The position numbers and the translations under genes were made by a program. The notes beneath the pieces are model-generated. The model was not told where the DNA came from. It was given only the letters and a program-made list of their open reading frames with translations, and made no database searches. From Natrialba magadii ATCC 43099 (GTDB lineage Archaea; Halobacteriota; Halobacteria; Halobacteriales; Natrialbaceae), in the NCBI RefSeq assembly GCF_000025625.1, contig NC_013922.1, positions 2,232,001 to 2,296,000 on the forward strand: DNA of 64,000 nucleotides. Direction: 5' to 3'. Shown one piece after another: positions 42,210 through 51,138 of the stretch; the first letter of the stretch is position 1; every line of letters begins with the position of its first letter.

Positions 42210-43556
42210 ATGTCTATTCCGGTCACCGTCCTCAGCGGCGAACTCGGCGCGGGAAAGACGACGTTGCTCTCTGGCCTTCTCGAGTCGGCCGACCGCGATG
42301 TCGCAGTGTTGGTCAACGACGTCGGCGCGGTCAACGTCGACGCTGATCTCGTGGAGGCTCGCACCGACCTCGCGACCGGCGAGGAAGTCGTCGCACTCGA
42401 GAACGGCTGTATCTGTTGTAGCCTCGGCGGCGAACTCTCGCGGGCGGTGATCCAGCTCTGGAAGGAACACGAGTTCGACCATCTCGTCGTTGAGGCCTCT
42501 GGCGTCGGCGAACCCGAGCCGATTGCCCGCCAGTTCGTCCGCGGCCCTGCTGGGGGGCCGTACGACCTCTTTGCTGTCGTCACCGTTGTCGACGCGCGGC
42601 GATTCCACGACCGGTTCGCCGACGCCGGTTCCGACGAGGCTCCCGCCGTGCAGGGGCCGGACGACTCCGGAACGCGTCCGCTCGCGGATCTCGTTCTGGC
42701 ACAGGTCGAGTTCTGCGACCTGCTGGTTGTCAACAAGTGTGATCTCGTTTCCGACGCCGAACGCGAGCGCGTGGTCGCCGTTCTCGAGACGCTTCAGCCC
42801 CGCGCCGAGGTCGTGACGACCGAACACGGGGTAATCGATCCTGCCGAGATACTGGCTGTCGAGCGATTCGACCTCGAGGCAGTGACCGACGCGGCGGGCT
42901 GGAAGCGGGCGATCGAAGCGGATGAGCGCGGTGACGATCACGCCCACGGCGAGGTGGAACACGATCACTGTGTGGACGACAACGACCATGACGAGTTCCA
43001 TGCCCATGATCGCCCCGAGCACTCTGAACACAACGAACACCCAGACCACTCTGAACGCAACGAACACGACGACCACGAGGGCGGCCACGACCACACCCAC
43101 CCGCCCGAACGCTACGGCATCACCGTCGACACCTACCACCGCCGCCGGCCGCTCCATCCCGAACGGTTCGCTGCCTTCCTCGCTGACCTCCCCGACGGCC
43201 TCGTGCGCGCGAAGGGACTGTGCTGGATCGCCGGACGCGACAAACAGGCCATCACGATGAGCTACGCCGGCAGTGAGACCGCACTCGAGGTGACGGGCCG
43301 CTGGATCGCCAGCTTCTCCGCGGACCGCCAGGAGACGTATCGCCAGGGCCAGCCCAACCTCCCGTGGGACGAGGAGTGGGGCGACCGCGAGACACGACTC
43401 GCGTTGATCGGCCGCAACGTCGACCTGGACGACCTCGAGGAACGCCTCGACGAGTGCCTGCTCACCGACGCGGAACTGGACGACGACTGGCTCGAGTACG
43501 AGAACGCCGCGCCGACAGGCATGGGCGAGACCACGGTGATTTCGATCGAACCGTAG
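42210..43556 (+). CDS. CobW/ZNG-type G3E GTPase with long histidine-rich insert, metallochaperone 2
   Basis: A 448-residue paralog of the preceding protein. GELGAGKTT, NGCICCSL and NKCDLVS are all present. Between the GTPase and the C-terminal CobW domain lies a roughly 65-residue His/Asp/Glu-rich stretch (about 236-300) with repeated HxH and EHxEH units, ending GGHDHTHPPERYG. This could buffer several metal ions. The gene follows paralog 1 with five bases between, so they form one operon. The metal may be zinc, nickel or cobalt. Confidence 0.9.
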   Translation: MSIPVTVLSGELGAGKTTLLSGLLESADRDVAVLVNDVGAVNVDADLVEARTDLATGEEVVALENGCICCSLGGELSRAVIQLWKEHEFDHLVVEASGVGEPEPIARQFVRGPAGGPYDLFAVVTVVDARRFHDRFADAGSDEAPAVQGPDDSGTRPLADLVLAQVEFCDLLVVNKCDLVSDAERERVVAVLETLQPRAEVVTTEHGVIDPAEILAVERFDLEAVTDAAGWKRAIEADERGDDHAHGEVEHDHCVDDNDHDEFHAHDRPEHSEHNEHPDHSERNEHDDHEGGHDHTHPPERYGITVDTYHRRRPLHPERFAAFLADLPDGLVRAKGLCWIAGRDKQAITMSYAGSETALEVTGRWIASFSADRQETYRQGQPNLPWDEEWGDRETRLALIGRNVDLDDLEERLDECLLTDAELDDDWLEYENAAPTGMGETTVISIEP

Positions 43557-43622
43557 GATCGAGTGTCGCTGTCTGGTCCAAGTGCTCTCCGAGCACGAGA
43601 CCCTTAGCGGTCAACGTGAGTG

Positions 43623-45197
43623 CTACTCTGGACCCGGGTCCGGATCCGGATCCGGGTCTGGATACGCCTGCCGCCAGAGCCCGTGCAGAACGAGGGCGAT
43701 AAACGGCAGCCCGAAGATGACGTACGGGAGCGCGACAAGCAACGGCCAGGGACCAACGACGACCGCGACGGCACCAATGAGAAGGCCACCGAGCGGGGCA
43801 ACTGCAATCGCTGCAATCCGTCGATCGATTGGTTGTAACTCGAGTACCGTCCCGCGAATCGGGAGGTCGAGCGCCTCGGCGAAGGCGTCGGCGTCCACGA
43901 CCGGACCGATCTCTCGCGTCGCTTCGTCGTCGCCCCAGCCCATCTGCGCTTCGAGCGTCCGGGTGTCGTACACGCGATCTGGATACCGGTCGGTGACGAG
44001 ACGCACGTCGCGGATCTCGTGCAGCGGGATCTGCCACTGAGGTTCCTCGACCCACGTATCGTACGCGACCAGTCGGTCGTCGTATCGGTGGTACTCGAGT
44101 GGCGCGTGCGAGAGGATGTGCTCGAGCGTTTTGACGGTCAGATAGCCGGCGAGTGCGGCGAGTGCGAGGAAACTGATGCCGACCGTTAGCGCGACTGCGA
44201 AGCCGCCGCTGGCGGTGCCGCCCAGCACGGCGAGGGTGATGAACCAGGCGAGAATCACGATGGCGGTGTAGAACGGTGCAGGCTTCACCAGCGTGTGGAG
44301 GATGCCGGTGAGAACCACTGTGGGCGTATGTGTTGAAACGCGAGTGTCTGGTTCGCCATCGGGTACGGAAAGGGGTTCGAGTCTCTCTCCGTTTTCACTG
44401 ATTTCGTTGGCGGTGGTTTCGCCTGCCTCGCCTGCCTCGCCTGTCTCGTCGGACTCGTCCTCGCCGTCCGGACCGGACAGCCAGCCGGTAAGCCGACCAC
44501 CACCGCCGTTGGTCGCGCGAAACGCCGACCAGTCGACGAGCAACTTGACGGCGACGAACGCGGCGAGAACGATCGCACCGCTGGCTTCCGCCACGATGAA
44601 GAGGACAAAAATCAGGAAGAAGGCCTGCCGCGCTGGCGTTTCGATGACGGCGTACGGCGAGGTCTCCTCGTAGCGTCCGCCGCGGAGATAGTCGCGCCAG
44701 GTTTCGATGAGTTGCCCGCTGAGCAGCGCGCCGACGCTGAGCCAGACCTCCGGTCGTGCGAGGGCCTCGTCGATTGCCACCTCGGACAGCAGCGCCACGA
44801 TGAAGAGTGTCGACCAAACGGTCGCGAACAGCACCGCACCGATGAACGGCACGTTCCGCGGATACACCGGCGGCAGCCAGGATACCAGTCGCACGCTCCC
44901 GCGCTTTCGTGCCAGATCCGTATTGCCGATACTGACGACACTCGAGTCCCCGCTACTCTCGTCCCCGTCTTCGTCGTCAGTCTCTAGCTCCTCGACGTTC
45001 GGTGGCTTCCCTGCGAACAGTGCTTTCCCCGCGGCGAGTGGGAACGCGAGCAGCACCTCGAGCGCATAGATGACGACCAGCGTCGCGGGATCCCAGCCGA
45101 ACTCGAGAACACCGACCAGCGGCACCAGATTAGCGAGCAAGATTGGGGCAAAGGACGCGGCGGGTGGGAGTCTACCCGTGGCGTCTCGGGGAGCCAT
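43623..45197 (-). CDS. DUF6498 family multi-pass membrane protein
   Basis: A 524-residue membrane protein with about eight hydrophobic segments (for example FAPILLANLVPLVGVLEFGW at 15-34, NVPFIGAVLFATVWSTLFIV, and FITLAVLGGTASGGFAVALTV). An acidic loop (about 70-90) and a Glu/Gly-rich loop (about 245-275) split it. The C-terminal cytosolic part contains YHRYDDRLVAYDTWVEEPQW and ends PDPDPDPDPGPE from a hexanucleotide repeat. Function unknown. It converges with the CobW operon. Confidence 0.75.
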   Translation of the reverse strand: MAPRDATGRLPPAASFAPILLANLVPLVGVLEFGWDPATLVVIYALEVLLAFPLAAGKALFAGKPPNVEELETDDEDGDESSGDSSVVSIGNTDLARKRGSVRLVSWLPPVYPRNVPFIGAVLFATVWSTLFIVALLSEVAIDEALARPEVWLSVGALLSGQLIETWRDYLRGGRYEETSPYAVIETPARQAFFLIFVLFIVAEASGAIVLAAFVAVKLLVDWSAFRATNGGGGRLTGWLSGPDGEDESDETGEAGEAGETTANEISENGERLEPLSVPDGEPDTRVSTHTPTVVLTGILHTLVKPAPFYTAIVILAWFITLAVLGGTASGGFAVALTVGISFLALAALAGYLTVKTLEHILSHAPLEYHRYDDRLVAYDTWVEEPQWQIPLHEIRDVRLVTDRYPDRVYDTRTLEAQMGWGDDEATREIGPVVDADAFAEALDLPIRGTVLELQPIDRRIAAIAVAPLGGLLIGAVAVVVGPWPLLVALPYVIFGLPFIALVLHGLWRQAYPDPDPDPDPGPE

Positions 45198-45394
45198 TTA
45201 CGTGACAGGTTGCTCGAGTGGTAGTAAAACGTTCCGGACGGGCGTCCTGACCTGTGTACTCGCAGACAGCGACGAGTCTCGCAGTGCTCGATCCGGTTCG
45301 ACGGCATCGGCTACCACTCACAGCGGGCATCACTTGCGCTAACTGCCGCTCGCGTCGACCACCGCTTATGGCACTGCAGTGTTGACGTATACGT

Positions 45395-45967
45395 ATGGCA
45401 ACCGACCGAGACGATCGGCGCAGCACCGACGACCACGGACACGACGTCATCGATCCCCTCTACGTCGGGATTGTAACGGTCTCGAGTTCACGCGCGCAGG
45501 CCGACGACGCTGGGTCCGCACCCGACGACCCCGGCGGTGACACCATCCAGGAGTGCTTCGAAGCCGAGGGCCACGAGGTACAAGAGCGGCTGCTCGTCCG
45601 AGACGACTATTCGTCGATCCGGACCGCTGTTCGCGGCCTCGTTGCGCGAGCCGATATCGATGTCGTCGTCACGACCGGCGGGACGGGCGTCACCGCGGAC
45701 GATGTGTCCCCAGAAGCGACATCGTCGCTGTTCGAGCGGGACCTCCCGGGCTTTGGCGAGCGGTTTCGCGCGCTCTCGTGGGAGGAGATCGGCACGCGGA
45801 CCATTGCCTCGCGTGCGACCGCTGGCATCGCCGTCGACACACCGGTGTTTTGTATCCCAGGGAGCACCGGCGCGTGTCAGACCGCGTGCGAACAGCTGAT
45901 CGTCCCCGAGTCGCCCCACCTTGCAGGACTGGCGACGCGTCACCAGGCCGACGGCGAAAATCAGTAG
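45395..45967 (+). CDS. moaB: molybdenum cofactor biosynthesis protein MoaB
   Basis: A 190-residue MoaB/Mog-type protein, which adenylates molybdopterin ahead of molybdate insertion. The ATP/MPT-binding motif VVTTGGTGVTADDVSPEA is at about residues 90-107, with VSSSRAQADD (about 28) and the AVFCIPGSTGACQ-type segment near the end. The N-terminus has about 20 extra polar residues. Start ATG 45395. It diverges from the DUF6498 gene. Confidence 0.92.
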   Translation: MATDRDDRRSTDDHGHDVIDPLYVGIVTVSSSRAQADDAGSAPDDPGGDTIQECFEAEGHEVQERLLVRDDYSSIRTAVRGLVARADIDVVVTTGGTGVTADDVSPEATSSLFERDLPGFGERFRALSWEEIGTRTIASRATAGIAVDTPVFCIPGSTGACQTACEQLIVPESPHLAGLATRHQADGENQ

Positions 45968-46010
45968 TGTGCTACAGTTGCTCGTGAGTAGACGCTGGAA
46001 AATATCTTTC

Positions 46011-46034
46011 GTGCTCGTGCTCGTGCTCGTGCGA
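46011..46034. repeat. GTGCTC hexanucleotide microsatellite
   Basis: About four tandem copies of GTGCTC lie in the 110-base gap between moaB and the zinc-finger membrane protein gene. It is non-coding here and sits about 45 bases before the ATG at 46078, where copy number could affect promoter spacing. Confidence 0.85.
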
Positions 46035-46077
46035 CCGACACCGTTGAGTACCCACTCTCGCTAGACCGAACCGACCG

Positions 46078-46722
46078 ATGCCCGACTGTGACTACTGCGA
46101 TGCATCGTTCGACGACGAGGCGTCCTATCTGGCCCACCTCAGTCGCGACCACGCCGGCGAACTCGGACGAATCGACCGCCGGCGCGTCGCCGCAGCAGGT
46201 GAACTCGAGTCCCCCTCGCAGTCACAGTCGGGGCCGGGTGGTAGAGATCCGATTATCGTCTACGGGCTCGCGCTCTCGTTCGTCCTGCTCGTGATCGGCT
46301 CGGCTGGCTACATCGTCGCCTCCGGGCTGAGTGAGAGCGGTGAGGTCCACGAACACGGTGAGATCACCGTCAGCGTCGACGGCGAGGCGATCGACTTCGA
46401 ACAGTCCCAGTACTACTACGAGGAACTCGGCGGGACGTTCCACTTCCACCCGGACGACGGCAACGTCTGGCATATGCACCCTGAACGAGTCACGTTCGGC
46501 GAAGCGATGTCCGACATCGAGATGCCGATCACCGACGCTGCGATCAGCATCCACGACACGACCTACGACGACAGCGACGACGGAACGAGCGTCGACATGA
46601 CGATCAACGACGCTCCTGCCGATCCGAACCAGGAACTCACTGAGGGTGATCACATTCGCATCATCGTCGAAACCGACGAGGGCACCGGGCTGCCTGATGC
46701 CGCAACCGAGTCGGAGTCGTAA
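46078..46722 (+). CDS. C2H2 zinc-finger membrane protein
   Basis: A 214-residue protein beginning with a C2H2 finger (CDYCDASFDDEASYLAHLSRDH, residues 4-25) on the cytosolic side. One membrane helix follows at about 61-82 (GLALSFVLLVIGSAGYIVASG). The outer domain (about 90-214) has His-rich strands, HEHGEITVSVDG, FHFHPDDGNVWHMHPERV, suggesting metal binding outside. The layout, one finger linked through a membrane helix to a His-rich exterior domain, suggests metal sensing across the membrane. I do not know a named family. Confidence 0.7.
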   Translation: MPDCDYCDASFDDEASYLAHLSRDHAGELGRIDRRRVAAAGELESPSQSQSGPGGRDPIIVYGLALSFVLLVIGSAGYIVASGLSESGEVHEHGEITVSVDGEAIDFEQSQYYYEELGGTFHFHPDDGNVWHMHPERVTFGEAMSDIEMPITDAAISIHDTTYDDSDDGTSVDMTINDAPADPNQELTEGDHIRIIVETDEGTGLPDAATESES

Positions 46723-46839
46723 CGACGTCTTCGCCCAGCACGCAGCTGTTCACTTTCACTCCGGTAACCGCAATTTAAATACGATCGGGCGCGAATGGCC
46801 GTATGCCTCCCAGTGAAACCAAAGAGGAGGCGTGACACC

Positions 46840-47769
46840 ATGAGCGACGTACGACAGCATGCGGACGACATCCACGACCAGTTTTCGGACCACCTCGACG
46901 TGAGCGTCGAGGACGTCGAAGAGCGCCTGGCCACGCTCGTCGACGAGTACAAAGTACCAATGGACGAGGCGCGCCGGAGCGTCACCAACCACTACTTAGA
47001 GGAGGCCGGCCTCGACCGCGAGGACCTCTCGAGTGGCTCCAGTGAAGCGGTGAACGTCGAAGACGTCGACGAACCCGAGGAGTGGGTCGACCTCACGGCG
47101 AAAGTCATCGAACTCTGGGATCCACGAAGCGACTCCGTCGCGCAGGTCGGCCTGCTCGGCGACCCGACGGGAACGATCAAGTTTACCAAGTGGGCCAAAT
47201 CAGAACTGCCCGCACTCGAGGAGGGCGGGGTCTACTCGCTCCAGAACGTCGTCACCGACGAGTACCAGGGCCGGTACTCGGTCAAACTCAACAGCACGAC
47301 GATCATCGAGGAACTCGACGAGGAGCTCGAAGTCGGTGACGACACGAGCGAGATCGAAGGCGCGCTCGTCGACATGCAAAGCGGCAGCGGCCTCATCAAG
47401 CGCTGCCCGAAGGAGGACTGCACCAGGGTTCTCCAGAACGGGCGCTGTAACGAACACGGCGAGGTCGAAGGCGAGTTCGACCTCCGGATCAAGGCTGTCG
47501 TCGACGACGGACTCGACGCGCACGAGGTCATCTTCGACAAGGAGGCGACGGAGGAGCTAACCGGACTCTCCCTCGAGGAGGCCAAGGACATGGCGATGGA
47601 CGCACTCGACACGACCGTCGTCGCCGACGAAATCGCGGACGACATCGTCGGCACCTACTACCGCATCGAGGGGCCGACGTTCGGCCGCTACGTGCTCGCA
47701 GACGACGTCTCCGAACTCGACGGGCCCGCCGATGCTGAACAGTTGCTGATCAAAGCGAGGTCGATGTAA
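46840..47769 (+). CDS. replication factor A (RPA) with zinc finger
   Basis: A 309-residue ssDNA-binding protein. An N-terminal helical segment (about 1-65) is followed by an OB fold (EWVDLTAKVIELWDPRSDS, then DPTGTIKFTKW) and a zinc finger CPKEDC...NGRCNEHG (about 186-203), then a second OB-like domain. It resembles the RPA1 type of Haloferax. ATG 46840 is favoured over ATG 46795 because GAGGAGG sits about 10 bases upstream as a ribosome-binding site. Its stop is two bases before the next gene, a dedicated partner. Confidence 0.92.
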   Translation: MSDVRQHADDIHDQFSDHLDVSVEDVEERLATLVDEYKVPMDEARRSVTNHYLEEAGLDREDLSSGSSEAVNVEDVDEPEEWVDLTAKVIELWDPRSDSVAQVGLLGDPTGTIKFTKWAKSELPALEEGGVYSLQNVVTDEYQGRYSVKLNSTTIIEELDEELEVGDDTSEIEGALVDMQSGSGLIKRCPKEDCTRVLQNGRCNEHGEVEGEFDLRIKAVVDDGLDAHEVIFDKEATEELTGLSLEEAKDMAMDALDTTVVADEIADDIVGTYYRIEGPTFGRYVLADDVSELDGPADAEQLLIKARSM

Positions 47770-47771
47770 CC

Positions 47772-48398
47772 ATGAGCCAGTCAGAACTCACTCGCGAAGT
47801 CGCCCGCCGCGTCTTCGCCTCGGAATTCAACGATTCGACGTACACGTTCAAAGAAAGCGACGACGAGCGCGCGCCGAACTTCGCCCTGCTCCCGACGGGC
47901 GACCGCGCAAACCGCGTGTTCATCGTCGGTACTCTCACCGAAACCGAGGACGTCGGCGAGGACAGCGAGTACTGGCGCGGCCGCGTCGTCGATCCGACGG
48001 GGACGTTCTTCGTCTACGCCGGGCAGTACCAGCCCGAAGCGGCCTCGATCCTGCGTGAAACCGAGCCGCCAGCGTACGTCTCGGTCGTCGGCAAGCCACG
48101 GACCTACGAGACCGAGGACGGCAGCGTCAACGTCTCGGTCCGACCCGAATCGATCGCCGTTGTCGACGCCGCGACCCGCGACCGCTGGGTCGTCGAAACC
48201 GCAGAACGCACGCTCGACCGCATTGAGGCCTTCGAGGAGTGGGAAGCCGAACAGGAGGCCCCCGAAAGCGCCTCGACTGCGCCGACGAACGAGTACGCCC
48301 AGATGGCCCGCGAGCAGTACGACTCGCCGGTCGTCAACTACCGCAACGACGTGATTCAGGCACTCGAGCAACTCGAGGAGACCGAAGCGACGGCTTGA
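47772..48398 (+). CDS. RPA-associated protein
   Basis: A 208-residue partner of RPA (COG3390 type). The N-terminus EVARRVFASEFNDS is characteristic, and an OB fold follows (FIVGTLTETEDVG, then GRVVDPTGTFFVYAGQYQPEA). These proteins form complexes with their neighbouring RPA in Haloferax. The stop codon TGA (48396-48398) is made from the first bases of an insertion-sequence end (TTGACATCCTCC), so the native C-terminus may have been shortened or replaced. Confidence 0.92.
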   Translation: MSQSELTREVARRVFASEFNDSTYTFKESDDERAPNFALLPTGDRANRVFIVGTLTETEDVGEDSEYWRGRVVDPTGTFFVYAGQYQPEAASILRETEPPAYVSVVGKPRTYETEDGSVNVSVRPESIAVVDAATRDRWVVETAERTLDRIEAFEEWEAEQEAPESASTAPTNEYAQMAREQYDSPVVNYRNDVIQALEQLEETEATA

Positions 48399-48700
48399 CA
48401 TCCTCCCCGCGCTGAAGCGCGAGGATTCCCACGTTGGGGTATTGTGGTTTACGACGTGACCTGCTCTTGAGGTGCGAACACACCAGTTTTCTTGTCAAAC
48501 AAGAACGTCGATGGCTGTACCAACCAGCCGTTACTCCTATCTCCTCCGTCACAGGCGAGACTCGGAGATACTTTCTGTCGGATGTTCTCAGCACCGTCCA
48601 CATCAGCATTCGCTACCGTGCCGCACTGATCACACACGTACAACCCACGTTGCCTTGTTGAACGCAAGATAGCGTCGGGATAGGGCCGTTCATCTACAGA
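48399..48700 (-). pseudogene. degraded IS200/IS605-type tnpB 3' end
   Basis: The plus-strand sequence GACATCCTCCCCGCGCTGAAGCGCGAGGATTCC (in parts, 48397-48428) is the usual terminal hairpin of haloarchaeal IS1341/IS605 elements. Minus-strand translation at about 48667-48449 gives CDQCGTVANADVDGAENIR and QPSTFLFDKKTGVFAPQEQV, the TnpB zinc ribbon and C-terminus. KPQYPNVGILALQRGEDVK appears in another frame, so there is a frameshift. The upstream catalytic part is gone. Confidence 0.85.
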
Positions 48701-48764
48701 TTCACGGCGTCAGAGACAGCTTTGTGACCGCAGAAGATGCAGTAGCTGTCACTTACGGTGTTTG

Positions 48765-49140
48765 CTGAACAGTCAGAACTATGGTAGCTAGCATCCTCAT
48801 GTCGATGACGCCGGCGATGCCTCTCCCGGATACGTCCGGAGAAGGGAGCAGGCGGCGAAGTTCACGCATCCGGTACTCTTGTTCCCACCGGCAGAACGAA
48901 CTGTAGTGCGGTGCCTCGTTGAGATCGAATACGGCAAGGATACCGGGCATCTCGTTGAGGTAGTCCTCGGTCTCGCGGAGGCTCTTCTCCAGTTCGACGC
49001 GGTCCAGAATTAACGCGATCTGCACCCACTTGGCGTACCCGTCCGCGCCGTCGCTCCTACCGGTGTGCGACTCGAAGCGAGTGACGAGTTGGCCCCTCGG
49101 GCGGTTCCGCGTCGTCTGCGCCCGTGTCGCCGACAGTTCG
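48765..49140 (-). pseudogene. degraded IS5-like transposase N-terminal part
   Basis: The minus strand reads SHTGRSDGADGYAKW (about 49080-49035) and then RVELEKSLRETEDYLNEMPG and APHYSSFCRWEQEYRMRELRR, the N-terminal part of haloarchaeal IS4/IS5-group transposases. No proper start codon is visible and the frame ends early (about 48765). It is a relic beside the tnpB relic, so this 850-base gap is an insertion-sequence graveyard with no intact gene. Bases 48669-48764 include CYS-rich DSYCIFCGHK on the minus strand, which is unassigned. Confidence 0.8.
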
Positions 49141-49250
49141 GTCTACCGACGACAGATTCTATCGTTACTCACACAAATACATATGAAATATTATATAAAT
49201 AAATAGTAAGTTCACTAAAACTATATTGTTTCCAATGGTTATGGTGCCCT

Positions 49251-50012
49251 ATGGACAGTATTGAGAAACTTGAGCTGCTCGTTCGGTCTCCCGTCAGGAT
49301 CCAACTTCTCGAACACCTGTCGGCACAGCCTGCAACGGTGAATCAACTTGAGTCCGAGTTCGACGTTCATCGACGAACGATCATCCGAAACCTCGACAGT
49401 CTCGAAACGAGTGGATGGGTCGCTGTTCACCAGCGGAACTATCATCTCACGCCTGCCGTCGAACTGTTTCTAACCGAACTCATCGACGTGTTAGACCGCC
49501 TCTCCACCGCATCCCAACTCGCGGCCTTTTTCGAGTACGTTCCACCGGAAGACATCGACATCCCGCTATCTGCATTCAAAGACATCACGGTCGTCAGGAG
49601 CGATTCGGATAATCCACACGATCCGTTGATGACGGTGCAAGAAGCCGTTTCGATGGCGTCGACTATTCGAATGGTAATTCCAGTCGTTTCACCGATCTAT
49701 GCGCAGATATACGCGGAGGCGATTGCCGACAATTCGATCGTCGAAACGGTTCTTACTGCTGGTGCGGCTAAAGCGTTACAAGAAGGCTCCAACCAGAAAC
49801 TAGACGCGATACTTGATGACTCCGACGCTCGCACGTATCTCGTAGACAGAAAAGTGCCGTACGGATTGCTCATCACGGATCAATCCGTGCTCGTCGGTGG
49901 CTACGATGACGGCGTTCTCCGAGTCGTGTTGGAAGGAGACTCCCCACCTTTCAGACAGTGGGCGAGGACGGCATACGCGCACCAACAAGAGGTAGCCAAA
50001 CAACTGGCGTAA
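49251..50012 (+). CDS. HTH transcriptional regulator, FilR1-like
   Basis: A 253-residue regulator. The N-terminal winged helix spans about 1-70 (SPVRIQLLEHLSAQPATVNQ, then VHRRTIIRNLDSLETSGW). The C-terminal part (about 95-250) matches the FilR1 middle-domain type seen in many haloarchaeal regulators: LLITDQSVLVGGYDDGVLRV. These are thought to sense small molecules. A TATA-like ACTATATTG lies about 28 bases upstream. It precedes a Tat-exported protein and an ABC-2 exporter on the same strand, which may be its targets. Confidence 0.82.
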   Translation: MDSIEKLELLVRSPVRIQLLEHLSAQPATVNQLESEFDVHRRTIIRNLDSLETSGWVAVHQRNYHLTPAVELFLTELIDVLDRLSTASQLAAFFEYVPPEDIDIPLSAFKDITVVRSDSDNPHDPLMTVQEAVSMASTIRMVIPVVSPIYAQIYAEAIADNSIVETVLTAGAAKALQEGSNQKLDAILDDSDARTYLVDRKVPYGLLITDQSVLVGGYDDGVLRVVLEGDSPPFRQWARTAYAHQQEVAKQLA

Positions 50013-50197
50013 GAACTGTTGTCGCGCGCGATACGAGCGATTTGATTTTTCGTTACCGGATGTCCGGTCACTCGCCGGGTATCCACTCCGGTAGAACTAG
50101 GCGAAGTCACCAATCTACAGCGACTGTCGACCTGACAGCGGTTGTCGTTTCAACAGTAAATATCATTATATCCTACTATCTTGATTGTGGAACTGAG

Positions 50198-51094
50198 ATG
50201 AGAGATAAAAATCAGCTCAGAAGACGAACTGTACTGAAATCAGTTGGCACTGCAGCGGTCGGCGTCAGTCTCGTCGGCGCGACAGCCGGCTCGGCCGTTG
50301 GCTCGAACGACGGTGAGTCAGTGACGTTCACCGCGAATCTCGATGAATACGAGTTTGTCACCGAAGCCTCGCTCACCATCACGGAGCGAGACGGACGGTG
50401 GGTCACCCGAGAGTCGATGTCGGTGGAAACACCGAAGGAGACACCGGTCCAGCGGTATAACGTGGGCTTAGAGAGCGACCTTCTCGAGGAACTCGAGGGT
50501 GACGCCCACGACGACGAGGTGCCATCGGTTGCTGAACTCAAACACGAAGCGAGCGCCGTTGTCGAGGTGGCAACGCTCGAGATGAGTCCGACGGAGTTCG
50601 TCACACAGCGGCCGGGAAGCCCCGTAGACGCCGCGGACGCAGGAACAATGGACGACACGTGGAACGGCCTGCTGATGCCGACCGCCTCGCGGTTCTGTGG
50701 CGACCTTGCAACGACGGAACTCAACATCAATTGGGAACATCACGGAACGAACCCCGAAACGATGTACAGCGAGTACCACGATCACATCTTCAATAGCTGG
50801 AGCGTAGACGGCGCGGAATGTAACTTCCCGGATTACGATGTCTTCGCCACGACGTGGCACGTCGATAGCGAAAGCGACAGCGCGGGCCAGACCGGCAGCG
50901 GCGAAGTGGAGTCCAGCTGCGAAGCGAACTACTACAACACCGACTTCCCGATGCCGTACGCTGGCACTCACTACGCCGACCACACGGCCTCGGTGGACAT
51001 CTCGTACACTGGCTCGGTCACCCGAGACTGGGACCGAAGCCACTCGGGGAACTACAGTTGGGCCCTGGACAAGCCATCTGTAACCACGTGGTGA
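50198..51094 (+). CDS. Tat-exported protein of unknown function beside an ABC-2 exporter
   Basis: A 298-residue secreted protein. The Tat signal is RRRTVLKSVGTAAVGVSLVG (about 8-27), with cleavage near AVGSNDG. The mature part has three Cys residues (RFCGDL, GAECNF, ESSCEAN) and is Trp/Tyr/His-rich in its second half (NWEHHGTNPETMYSEYHDHI, DVFATTWHVDSESD, HYADHT). No family is recognised. The ATG follows a TATA-like CATTATATCC about 29 bases upstream. The ABC-2 permease genes begin 44 bases after its stop. A secreted effector, for instance a toxin with an export or immunity pump, is one possibility. Confidence 0.65.
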   Translation: MRDKNQLRRRTVLKSVGTAAVGVSLVGATAGSAVGSNDGESVTFTANLDEYEFVTEASLTITERDGRWVTRESMSVETPKETPVQRYNVGLESDLLEELEGDAHDDEVPSVAELKHEASAVVEVATLEMSPTEFVTQRPGSPVDAADAGTMDDTWNGLLMPTASRFCGDLATTELNINWEHHGTNPETMYSEYHDHIFNSWSVDGAECNFPDYDVFATTWHVDSESDSAGQTGSGEVESSCEANYYNTDFPMPYAGTHYADHTASVDISYTGSVTRDWDRSHSGNYSWALDKPSVTTW

Positions 51095-51138
51095 GGACCA
51101 GAACCCTTACGTTTCGACTGCACAGTATCCCACAACCA

